DNA of 5,765 nucleotides, taken from NCBI GenBank assembly GCA_030526935.1, contig JAUNBY010000213.1:1-5765 (forward strand), in the 5' to 3' direction. Below, in pieces: positions 1-5,765 of this stretch. This DNA comes from Clostridia bacterium (GTDB lineage: Bacteria > Bacillota > Clostridia > Christensenellales > Aristaeellaceae). The translations under genes were made by a program, and so were the position numbers. Every line of letters begins with the position of its first letter. Positions within the stretch are counted from its first letter, which is position 1. Under the pieces are notes generated by a model, which was not told the origin of the DNA, made no database searches, and saw only the letters and a program-made list of their open reading frames with translations.

Positions 1-2450
1 AGCTTCATGCAGCGCGGCAAATCGCATATTATTCGGGGAAGCTCCACAAGCTGTCTCTCGTCCATCGACGCCAGCATCGCGGGCAGTGCGCGCTGCGCTA
101 TGGCGCGGTCGAGCGTTGCTATGCCCGAAAGCCTCATGGTATTGGCTACGCAGGCGCAATAGAACCAAAGCTCGTTGAGCGTGCGTCTGTCAATCGTATA
201 GCCTATGGCGTCAAGCTGCTCGCGAAGCCTGTAAAGCCGGCTTTCGACCTCCGCTTCCAGTTCCTGTTTCGGGGTGAATATATCGCGGATCGCCGAGAGG
301 GAAACCGCGCGGTCGGGCGAGGCTCCGAGGAGTTTAGGAGGCTTCCAGGACGACGACGTAGAGGCGGCTGAGAGCCGTATGAAGAAGGCGCGGCCGAGAA
401 GACGCGCCGACAGGGGCAGCCCGTCGGGGGCGTCCTGAACCGTGAGAATTATGATAAGCGGCAATCCGCGCGACAGCGCGTCCTCCTGAAGGCGTATGGC
501 GCGGTTTACGCAGGGGATGTTTTCTTCGAGGTTCACGTCGTCGAACATCACGACGCAGGGCGTCAGCCCGTCGCACGAATCGATGAGCTCCTCTATCCTC
601 GGATCGGACGCGTCGCGGGCTTCTATGAACCGCTTCGCGTTGCCCGACAATCCCAGAGCCGCCGCCAATTGCCTGACAAGTTGCGATTTTCCGCAGCCGG
701 TCGGACCTGATATTATGGCCATGCCTCCCGTAAGCATGGAAGCCAGTATGTTGACCGCGTCGTCGTTGTCGAGCATAAAGCCCGCGCTGTCGAGCTGTAC
801 GCGCAAATCGCTTATCAATTCCCCGGCGGTCGGTTCGTAAAGCGCCGGGTGTTGCGCGGGAGGGGTGCGCTTGTCGGCCATGTGCATGACAAGCTCTATC
901 GCCCTTTGCGTCATAAGGTGATTGAGCATGTGCTGCTCCATCTGCTCGGCGGTCTTGCCAAGGAGCTGTTCGGCGGCCTCCGCCGCTATCTGAGCGCTTT
1001 TCGCGGCGGCCTCGTTTCTTTCAAGCTCGGCTTTTATGGCGTTGTTGCGCTCCTCGTATTTCTTGAACTCGTTGATATGCGCCTTGCGCAGATCCTCCAT
1101 GAGTTCAGCCTTAATCGATGTGCGCCTGGCGCGAAGCGCGTCGATTTCGGTCATAAGGCGCAGTCTTTCGGCTTCGATGTCGATGGCTCTATGGTCATCC
1201 CAGCCTTTTTCGGCGTCGGGCTTCGCATTCAACTTTGCGGCCATGGCCGCGGCAAGCTCTTCGTTTGATGTAAGCGCCTGCAAAAGGCTTTCGCGGGCGT
1301 CGGGTATCGACCACGCGTCGAGAGTCGCCGCGACTGCCCGGTCTATGGGACTTATTACGGGTTTTGTCATGGCGTCTACGGGTATGGGATGTCCCAATTG
1401 CTCAAAGCGGGACTTTCGCCACTGATCGTCGATCACTTCCGCGAGAGAACGCCCCCTGCGGGGATTGACGCCGGTTTGAGAATCGAGCCTGCCCAATATC
1501 GCCCTGAATTTGCCCATTTCGCCGCGATCGGTCGCGGGCTTGCCTGCGTTCGCGGCGGGCGCGGCATACGGCTTGACGTTGTTCTCGACGGGCGGTTCCG
1601 CCGGCGAAGTTTGTTCCGCGGGAAATGCCGCGGGCGCCTGTGCGGGCTGCTCGGCAGGGGAGGGCGCGGCGGGAACGGAAGGCTGTGCAATGGCGGGCAG
1701 TGGAGAATTGACCGGCGCGGCGCAAGGCGCGTCGATCTCGCGCTTTTCATCTCCGCTTTCGCCAGGCGCGTCGCCCGCGTCTTGAGCGGGGCTTGCCTGA
1801 GACGGTATCGCCACGTTAAATTCATCGGGATCGATGAGAAGCCTTACCACTTCGCCGTCGTCGCATTGAAGGACAATTATGCGTTTTTGCATCTCAGCCT
1901 CGTCGAGCGCGACAAACTGCCTGTCCGTGGCGCGAGTGAGCATGAGGCAGCCCACGACGTCCGGCGCGTCTTCCCAGCGCCATGGCCCCGATATTCTTCC
2001 GTCCCGCGAAACCAGTACAAGTTCGCTCGCCGGCCTGTCCGCCCGGAGCGTTATGCGTTCACCCACAAAGACATAGGCGGCGTCAAGCACCTGCATAACG
2101 CGGTCGCAGGATATTTCGGTTATCACGTCGGAGTATACAATATAAGCGTTGCGCTCGCTTCCTAAACCGAAATTCTTATTTGGCCTTATCTTTTCGTTTT
2201 CGCCCGGAAATTTCCTCAAATCCAACGCGCAATATCTTCCCAGGGTTTTCATGCGGGCTTTAAAGCCCGATAATTCGTTTTTATCCGGAACAATGCGAAT
2301 TCCCCCGTCCTCCGGATAGCTCTGCACGACGTTCTCAACGGCCTTTAACCCGTCCTCGTCGAATGTATAAGCCGGCTTAAATCTAAAATAAGCTTTTACT
2401 GGATTGTCCTCTTGTAGAAAGCCAATTGTCAGCTTTCCAGACAGTGCCAT
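1..2450 (-). CDS. Multidomain McrB/MoxR-like AAA+ ATPase with N-terminal domain of unknown function, Pro/Ala linker and coiled coil (C-terminus cut by left edge)
   Basis: The minus strand is open without a stop from position 2450 to the left edge (at least 816 codons). Domains in order: residues 1-217, a mixed alpha/beta region I do not recognise; about 218-308, low-complexity linker rich in Pro, Ala and Glu with PAEQ-type repeats; about 318-417, a short globular or helical part; about 418-505, a charged coiled coil; from about 540, a P-loop NTPase. Walker A is GPTGCGKS at 582-589. The Walker B-like strand VVMFDD ends at D637/D638. A sensor-1-like stretch lies near 666-676, and an arginine-finger-like GRAFF at 686-690. 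The segment with GY at 750-751 and LDRAIAQRALP at 780-790 resembles the lid of McrB-type ATPases. ATG codons at 2453 and 2450 are adjacent; 2450 is preferred because it sits 7 bases from GGGGAGG. The family assignment is by motif only. The function is unknown: a restriction/defence motor or a remodelling ATPase are both possible. Confidence 0.85.
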   Translation of the reverse strand, partial: MALSGKLTIGFLQEDNPVKAYFRFKPAYTFDEDGLKAVENVVQSYPEDGGIRIVPDKNELSGFKARMKTLGRYCALDLRKFPGENEKIRPNKNFGLGSERNAYIVYSDVITEISCDRVMQVLDAAYVFVGERITLRADRPASELVLVSRDGRISGPWRWEDAPDVVGCLMLTRATDRQFVALDEAEMQKRIIVLQCDDGEVVRLLIDPDEFNVAIPSQASPAQDAGDAPGESGDEKREIDAPCAAPVNSPLPAIAQPSVPAAPSPAEQPAQAPAAFPAEQTSPAEPPVENNVKPYAAPAANAGKPATDRGEMGKFRAILGRLDSQTGVNPRRGRSLAEVIDDQWRKSRFEQLGHPIPVDAMTKPVISPIDRAVAATLDAWSIPDARESLLQALTSNEELAAAMAAKLNAKPDAEKGWDDHRAIDIEAERLRLMTEIDALRARRTSIKAELMEDLRKAHINEFKKYEERNNAIKAELERNEAAAKSAQIAAEAAEQLLGKTAEQMEQHMLNHLMTQRAIELVMHMADKRTPPAQHPALYEPTAGELISDLRVQLDSAGFMLDNDDAVNILASMLTGGMAIISGPTGCGKSQLVRQLAAALGLSGNAKRFIEARDASDPRIEELIDSCDGLTPCVVMFDDVNLEENIPCVNRAIRLQEDALSRGLPLIIILTVQDAPDGLPLSARLLGRAFFIRLSAASTSSSWKPPKLLGASPDRAVSLSAIRDIFTPKQELEAEVESRLYRLREQLDAIGYTIDRRTLNELWFYCACVANTMRLSGIATLDRAIAQRALPAMLASMDERQLVELPRIICDLPRCMK

Positions 2451-2457
2451 CATACAA

Positions 2458-2464
2458 CCTCCCC
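2458..2464 (-). promoter_or_regulatory. Strong ribosome binding site of the AAA+ gene
   Basis: The minus strand reads GGGGAGG, then TTGT, then two consecutive ATG codons. Spacing is 4 bases to the first ATG (2453) and 7 to the second (2450), so the second is the better start. This is the strongest Shine-Dalgarno sequence among the genes whose starts lie in the window. Confidence 0.8.
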
Positions 2465-2487
2465 GTATATAGAATACCAACCATACT

Positions 2488-2517
2488 ATTATAGCACAAA
2501 TATGGCGAAAATGATAA
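2488..2517 (-). promoter_or_regulatory. Sigma-A-type promoter for the AAA+ gene
   Basis: On the minus strand there is a perfect TATAAT at 2493-2488, preceded by an extended -10 TGC (2496-2494). An 18-base spacer leads up to TTATCA (2517-2512), which matches 4 of 6 consensus -35 bases. Initiation about 7 bases beyond the -10 would give a leader of roughly 30 bases carrying the ribosome binding site. The AAA+ gene therefore seems to be transcribed independently of the protease operon upstream of it. Prediction from sequence only. Confidence 0.65.
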
Positions 2518-2547
2518 AAAAATATCAACAAATCAATCGTAAAAATT

Positions 2548-2576
2548 TTGAAGATAACGTGCAAAAGTGCTACAAT
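2548..2576 (+). promoter_or_regulatory. Sigma-A-type promoter on the plus strand with no protein gene downstream
   Basis: TTGAAG (2548-2553), a 17-base spacer and TACAAT (2571-2576), with an extended -10 TGC at 2568-2570. The hexamers match 4/6 and 5/6 consensus positions at optimal spacing. It points away from the AAA+ gene, toward the inverted repeat at 2607-2722 and the 3' end of the protease gene on the opposite strand. With no plus-strand gene following, the simplest reading is that it drives a small or antisense RNA. Confidence 0.55.
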
Positions 2577-2577
2577 A

Positions 2578-2589
2578 TATTTATAAATA
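2578..2589. other. 12-base perfect palindrome at the predicted plus-strand start site
   Basis: TATTTATAAATA is its own reverse complement and lies immediately downstream of the plus-strand -10 box, covering the predicted start of transcription. That is a typical operator position. However, it is made only of A and T in an AT-rich stretch, so chance is a serious alternative. Confidence 0.25.
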
Positions 2590-2722
2590 CGCTCTCAGAG
2601 GCGAGAATTAACGCCCTGACAGGCGGGCAAACCAAAGAGTAACGCGCCGGCCTTCAGCGCGCGGACGAGCCGGGCGGTGCAATTCCCGCTATATCCGCAG
2701 TCTGTCAGGCCGACGCGTTAAT
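2583..2722 (+). ncRNA. Candidate structured small RNA of unknown family
   Basis: A transcript from the 2548-2576 promoter would start near 2583. After a leader of about 24 bases it enters a long irregular hairpin. The 5' arm 2607-2627 pairs without interruption: 2607-2614 with 2715-2722 (8 pairs), 2615-2622 with 2702-2709 (8 pairs), and 2623-2627 with 2694-2698 (4 pairs plus one G-U). The 3' arm carries two bulges, of 5 bases (2710-2714) and 3 bases (2699-2701). The enclosed 66 bases can form smaller GC-rich hairpins: CCGGC 2647-2651 with GCCGG 2669-2673, and GCGG 2674-2677 with CCGC 2686-2689. I see no match to tmRNA, SRP RNA, 6S RNA or a common riboswitch. No U-tract follows, so the 3' end is uncertain. 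The fold is nearly as stable on the minus strand; only the promoter argues for plus. Confidence 0.45.
2607..2722. repeat. Imperfect inverted repeat with one-sided insertions
   Basis: The left end begins ATTAACGC then CCTGACAG. The right end, read on the other strand, begins ATTAACGC, then 5 extra bases, then the same CCTGACAG. Both 8-base blocks match perfectly, and a third block (GCGG) follows after another 3-base insertion. The symmetry is directly visible and far beyond chance. It may be an RNA stem (see the small RNA entry), the decayed ends of a small insertion, or a 3' stabilising structure for the protease message. No transposase, target duplication or terminator U-tract is seen. Confidence 0.8.
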
Positions 2723-2745
2723 AAACAAACGAACGCGAAGAAATA

Positions 2746-3819
2746 TTAGTTTATTATAGCCAATTCAACGGAGAATGTAAGCGTTTCATAATCGTCGAGC
2801 GCCTCGCCCGTCACGCTGTCGTAGAAGCGGCAAACCGTGAGTTCGAGCACATCGCCCACCGCGTGCTTGTCTATCTCGCGAAGCAGGTCGTTTACAACGG
2901 ACACGCGAACGCCGTTTACATGGGTGATTATGTCGTTGGGGAGTATTCCGCTTCTTTCGGCGGATGTTCCGGGGCTGACGGTGTAGACCTTGGCTCCCGC
3001 CGGGGAATAGCGCTTAAGCGGCTCGTAGGGGCCGGCGTTGTCGACGACGGTTACGCCAAGCATCGGCCTGACCATCTTTCCGGTCGCGACAAGCTGTTCG
3101 TATACGGGCTTTATGGTGTTTATGGGAATCGCGAAGCCGAGGCTTTCATAAACGGCGGCGGCGTCGGCGATGTATTTAAGCATGGGTATTCCTATAAGCT
3201 CGCCCCTGGCGTTTAAAAGCGCGCCTCCGGAGTTGCCGGTATTGATGGCGGCGTCGGTCTGTATGAGCGCGACGGGACGAGTGAACACGCCCGCGCCCAT
3301 CTCCTCGCGTCCTACGGCGGAGATTATGCCCGCGGTCACGGAGCCTTTAAGCGTAGCCGAGGACTGAGTTCCGGGGTTTCCGATGGCTATGGCGAGTTCG
3401 CCAACCTCTATCTGATCAGAATCGCCCATGGGCACGGGGGTGATGTCCGGCTGAGGCTCTATCTTGATTACGGCTATGTCTATGCCTTCGTCGCAGCCGA
3501 CGATTTCGGCGTCAAGCTCGGTGTCATCCCAGAGTATGACCTTAACTTTGTCCGCGTCGTCTATTACGTGGTTGTTTGTGATTATATAGCCCGCGTCATC
3601 TACATAAACGCCGGAGCCTGAGCCGACGTCGCGGTCTACGATGCCGGTTTCAACCGACCAGTCCTGCTGTATGGATATGACCTCGACCACCGCCGGGCGC
3701 ACGGCTCTGACTATCGCGGGAATAGGGTTGTCCGACGAGTATATGGCTTCATAGCCCGTGGCGTAAGCCGCCGTCGAAAGTAAAGCCAGCGCCAGTACAA
3801 GGGAAAACAGTTTTTTCAT
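2746..3819 (-). CDS. htrA: HtrA/DegP-family exported serine protease (S1C) with one PDZ domain
   Basis: Trypsin-like protease that would act outside the cytoplasmic membrane, cleaving or handling misfolded exported proteins. Numbered from the ATG at 3819 it has 357 residues. Residues 1-20 form a Sec signal peptide (MKK, hydrophobic core, AYA at 18-20 as a likely signal peptidase I site). The catalytic triad is His84 in TNNHVID, Asp114 in DIAVIKI and Ser197 in GNSGGAL. A PDZ domain covers about 250-350, with an extended loop near 333-345. The length is normal for a one-PDZ HtrA. The start at 3819 is chosen because it has GAGG 7 bases upstream and begins the signal peptide; an in-frame ATG at 3864 would add 15 residues before the signal and overlap the kinase. 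The gene begins 16 bases after the kinase stop, so it is probably co-transcribed and may be a target of that system. No convincing intrinsic terminator follows. Confidence 0.93.
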   Translation of the reverse strand: MKKLFSLVLALALLSTAAYATGYEAIYSSDNPIPAIVRAVRPAVVEVISIQQDWSVETGIVDRDVGSGSGVYVDDAGYIITNNHVIDDADKVKVILWDDTELDAEIVGCDEGIDIAVIKIEPQPDITPVPMGDSDQIEVGELAIAIGNPGTQSSATLKGSVTAGIISAVGREEMGAGVFTRPVALIQTDAAINTGNSGGALLNARGELIGIPMLKYIADAAAVYESLGFAIPINTIKPVYEQLVATGKMVRPMLGVTVVDNAGPYEPLKRYSPAGAKVYTVSPGTSAERSGILPNDIITHVNGVRVSVVNDLLREIDKHAVGDVLELTVCRFYDSVTGEALDDYETLTFSVELAIIN

Positions 3820-3826
3820 GGGTTTA

Positions 3827-3830
3827 CCTC
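3827..3830 (-). promoter_or_regulatory. Ribosome binding site of the protease gene
   Basis: GAGG on the minus strand, 7 bases before the ATG at 3819 and inside the 16-base gap after the kinase stop. It decides the start in favour of 3819 over the upstream in-frame ATG at 3864, which lies inside the kinase gene. Confidence 0.65.
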
Positions 3831-3835
3831 GCTTT

Positions 3836-5269
3836 TCAATTTTTAAGGGATAATGTAAATTCAAACGTGGTCAGTTCCGTATCGCTCGTCACCGTTATGG
3901 CTTCGCCCTGCTGTTCGAGCATTTTTTTGACGATGGACAGCCCCAGTCCCGTTCCCATGCCGGAGGTATGGGCTTTATCGACCTTGTAGAAGCGGTCGAA
4001 TATGTGCTTTATGTCCTCGTCGGGTATGCCCTCGCCGGTATTCGCTATGGATACGAGGCACTTCGCGTCGGATTTACCCACGTTTAAAACTATCCTTCCG
4101 CCCTCGTCGGAGTATTTAACCGCGTTGTCTATGAGATTTGTCATTATCTGACTTATGGCGTCGCGATCAAATACGACCGTCACAGGCTCGTCGGGGAGGT
4201 TGACCTCCACTTCCAGGCGCTTTTCGTCTATGCGCCTCTCGAATTTGATAAGCTCCACGCGCGCTGTTTCGCACATGTCGAAGGGCGTGGGTTTAAACTC
4301 CATCTTGCCCGACTCTATCCTCGACAGGTCCAGAAGCTCCTTGACGAGCTTTGTCAGGCGCACGGTCTCGCTTTTTACTATATTGAGGTACTTCTCGCGG
4401 TCGTTTTCGGCTATGGTTCCGTCGAGAAGCCCGTCCACATAGCCGGATATGCACGTAAGGGGAGAACGCAACTCGTGAGAGACGTTCGCCACGAAGCTTC
4501 GCCGGGAGTTTTCGAGGTTGGACAGATCCTCAGCCATCTGGTTAAACGCCCGGGCGAGCTGCTGTATTTCGTAATCGCCCCTGACCCTTACGCGGCGGTC
4601 GAAATTTCCGTGCGAAAAATCCGCAAGCGTGAGCTGTATCTGTCTTAGCGGATCGGTCTGATTTTTGGATATTATCATCGCCAGCACCGTTCCGAACAGC
4701 ATCGCCACTATAGTCGCCTGAGCCGCTCTGGTTATGACGTCGGCGTAGTCCACGGTCAAGTCGTCGAGCGATATGTGTACAAGAACCGCGCCCGCGACCC
4801 ATCCCGCCCTGTCGCGCCAGGGAACGCCAACCGTCAACACCCTCTGGCCAAGCGCCGGTATGAGCCCCTCGACGCGTATTTCCTCGCCGGAGAGGACGTT
4901 GAAAAGCTCGCGAATGACGTTTTCGTCATTTATTATAGAATCGTCGTAAGCGCCTCCGCTGACTACCCACACGCTCCTGGCCGCCGTGACAAGCCACACG
5001 TCGGCGTCGTATTCCTCGCGTATCTGCTCTATCTTCCAGCCCAGAGTCTCGGTAAGGGCGGTATCGCGCCGCCATATGGACATGAAGTCGGACTGTCCCA
5101 TGAGCTTTGACAGATCGCGCGCGTGTACGTAAAGCTCGTTCTCCATCGACCGCGCGCGCTCCGAGGACACCATGACGACCATCATCGCCGACATCATGAA
5201 CGCGACCAGAAGAAGCGTCATCAAAAACGCCCAGACCAGCTTCCAAAACAGCCTGTTCTGCTTAAACAT
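3836..5269 (-). CDS. Membrane sensor histidine kinase (HAMP, HisKA, HATPase_c)
   Basis: Two-component sensor that would autophosphorylate and pass phosphate to the regulator encoded just upstream. Numbered from the ATG at 5269 it has 477 residues. There are two membrane segments (about 10-34 and 176-200) flanking an extracytoplasmic domain of about 140 residues with a Cache/PDC-like pattern, ending in a 'vltvGVPw...G.vaGavlvhisl' strand series. A HAMP linker (about 201-254) follows, then the HisKA H-box with His265 in SHELRSP, and the ATPase domain with N-box Asn378 and Asn382, F-box FDRFYK (424-429) and G-box GMGTGLGLS (437-445). The G1 motif is NTGEGIP (Asn410) where many kinases have Asp. 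ATG 5269 overlaps the regulator stop by one base (TGATG). A GTG at 5272 is an equally coupled alternative, and neither has a clear Shine-Dalgarno, so translation is probably coupled. The overall type is PhoR/CssS-like; the signal is unknown. Confidence 0.95.
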   Translation of the reverse strand: MFKQNRLFWKLVWAFLMTLLLVAFMMSAMMVVMVSSERARSMENELYVHARDLSKLMGQSDFMSIWRRDTALTETLGWKIEQIREEYDADVWLVTAARSVWVVSGGAYDDSIINDENVIRELFNVLSGEEIRVEGLIPALGQRVLTVGVPWRDRAGWVAGAVLVHISLDDLTVDYADVITRAAQATIVAMLFGTVLAMIISKNQTDPLRQIQLTLADFSHGNFDRRVRVRGDYEIQQLARAFNQMAEDLSNLENSRRSFVANVSHELRSPLTCISGYVDGLLDGTIAENDREKYLNIVKSETVRLTKLVKELLDLSRIESGKMEFKPTPFDMCETARVELIKFERRIDEKRLEVEVNLPDEPVTVVFDRDAISQIMTNLIDNAVKYSDEGGRIVLNVGKSDAKCLVSIANTGEGIPDEDIKHIFDRFYKVDKAHTSGMGTGLGLSIVKKMLEQQGEAITVTSDTELTTFEFTLSLKN

Positions 5270-5765
5270 CACATCAGGTCGAATTTATATCCGACCGACC
5301 AGACCGTCTTTATCGCCCAGCCGTACTGCTCGCAGTTGGGCAGCTTTTCGCGAATGCGCTTTATGTGGACGTCTACGGTTCTGGAGTCGCCGAAGAAATC
5401 GTAGCCCCAGACCTGCGACAAAAGCTGCTCGCGCGTAAAGACAAGCCCCGGCTTGCAGGCGAGAAAATACAACAGCTCCAGTTCCTTGGGCGGCATTTCG
5501 ACGTTCTTGCCCTGATAGGTGACGGTGTAGTGGCTGATGTTCACGGTAAGACCCGGATATACGACCTCTTTTTCGGGGCTTTCGGTCGTCTGGTAGCGCC
5601 TGGTTACGGCCTTTATTCTGGCTACAAGTTCCTTTGGCTCGAAGGGCTTTACGATATAGTCGTCCGCGCCAAGCTCGAGACCCAGCACCTTGTCGAAGGT
5701 CTCGTCCCTCGCGGTGAGCATTATTATGGGTATGTTCGACACCTTGCGCACCTCGCGGCACACCT
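5269..5765 (-). CDS. OmpR/PhoB-family response regulator (N-terminus cut by right edge)
   Basis: DNA-binding partner of the kinase that follows it. The visible 164 codons start within the receiver domain. The conserved switch Thr is in MLTA (fragment residues 15-18) and the conserved Lys in VKPF (38-41). The phosphorylated Asp and acidic pocket lie beyond the window. After a short linker (about 56-68) comes a complete winged-helix domain (about 69-162): PPKELELLYFL, then REQLLSQVWGYDF, then the recognition-helix region SRTVDVHIKRIREKL (127-141), and the wing ending in VWSVGYKF. The stop TGA at 5271-5269 overlaps the kinase start, marking one operon. The promoter and any autoregulatory binding sites lie off the right edge. 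PhoP, CssR and other OmpR-type regulators cannot be told apart from this fragment. Confidence 0.95.
   Translation of the reverse strand, partial: VCREVRKVSNIPIIMLTARDETFDKVLGLELGADDYIVKPFEPKELVARIKAVTRRYQTTESPEKEVVYPGLTVNISHYTVTYQGKNVEMPPKELELLYFLACKPGLVFTREQLLSQVWGYDFFGDSRTVDVHIKRIREKLPNCEQYGWAIKTVWSVGYKFDLM

Noticed and set aside
849..1268. 139-codon open frame on the plus strand
   Set aside because: Antisense to the coiled-coil part of the ATPase; the shadow frame lacks recognisable motifs.
1389..2165. 258-codon open frame on the plus strand
   Set aside because: It is fully antisense to the ATPase reading frame, has an Arg/Gly-rich composition typical of shadow frames in GC-rich DNA and shows no domain. 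The minus-strand frame has clear motifs, a promoter and a ribosome binding site.
2577..2606. Intrinsic terminator for the protease operon on the minus strand
   Set aside because: The possible hairpin has only about five pairs with a bulge and a three-base loop, and the following AT-rich tract is not a run of U.
2671..2715. Resemblance to FMN or cobalamin riboswitch pieces (GGTGCAATTCCCG and GGCCGACG)
   Set aside because: The pieces are short, in the wrong order and spacing for either aptamer, the remaining conserved blocks are missing, and no plus-strand gene follows to be controlled.
2607..2722. Small transposable element (MITE) defined by the inverted repeat
   Set aside because: The arms differ by one-sided insertions, no target-site duplication is visible at the ends and no second copy lies in the window. 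A genome-wide copy search would reopen this.
2863..3216. 117-codon open frame on the plus strand
   Set aside because: Lies opposite the PDZ region of the protease gene, which has an intact catalytic triad and normal length.
3820..3864. Upstream start for the protease gene
   Set aside because: It would place 15 residues before a standard signal peptide, overlap the kinase end and lack a well-placed ribosome binding site; the ATG at 3819 fits all three criteria.

Overview
The window looks like chromosomal DNA from a member of the Bacillota, probably a moderately GC-rich clostridial lineage. This is inferred from the gene types (PhoP/PhoR-type two-component pair, HtrA protease with a short Lys-start signal peptide), the GGAGG-type ribosome binding sites and the AT-rich sigma-A-like promoters. 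No 16S or other marker gene is present, so the placement is tentative. All four protein genes lie on the minus strand, so they read from right to left.

Right half (5765 to 2746): an OmpR/PhoB-family response regulator, cut by the right edge, overlaps a membrane sensor histidine kinase. Sixteen bases later comes an exported HtrA-type serine protease with one PDZ domain. The tight spacing indicates one operon. The arrangement recalls secretion-stress circuits such as CssRS-HtrA of Bacillus subtilis: the kinase would sense a signal outside the membrane, the regulator would change transcription, and the protease would degrade or refold damaged exported proteins.

Middle (2745 to 2454): a 292-base gene-free stretch with three visible elements. 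A minus-strand extended -10 promoter fires toward the left-hand gene. A plus-strand extended -10 promoter points the other way, where no protein gene lies. Directly downstream of it is a 116-base imperfect inverted repeat: 21 consecutive bases of its left arm pair with the right arm, 20 of them Watson-Crick. Together these suggest an undescribed structured small RNA on the plus strand, running toward the 3' end of the protease gene. I could not match it to a known RNA family.

Left half (2450 to 1): one long open frame of at least 816 codons that leaves the window at the left edge. It encodes a multidomain AAA+ ATPase: an unrecognised N-terminal domain, a Pro/Ala/Glu-rich linker, a coiled coil, then a P-loop NTPase whose motifs and C-terminal lid resemble the McrB/MoxR-like group. 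The Walker B and sensor-1 positions look altered. Its partner, if any (for example an McrC-like nuclease), would lie beyond the left edge. This protein and the candidate RNA are the two parts of the window most worth following up.
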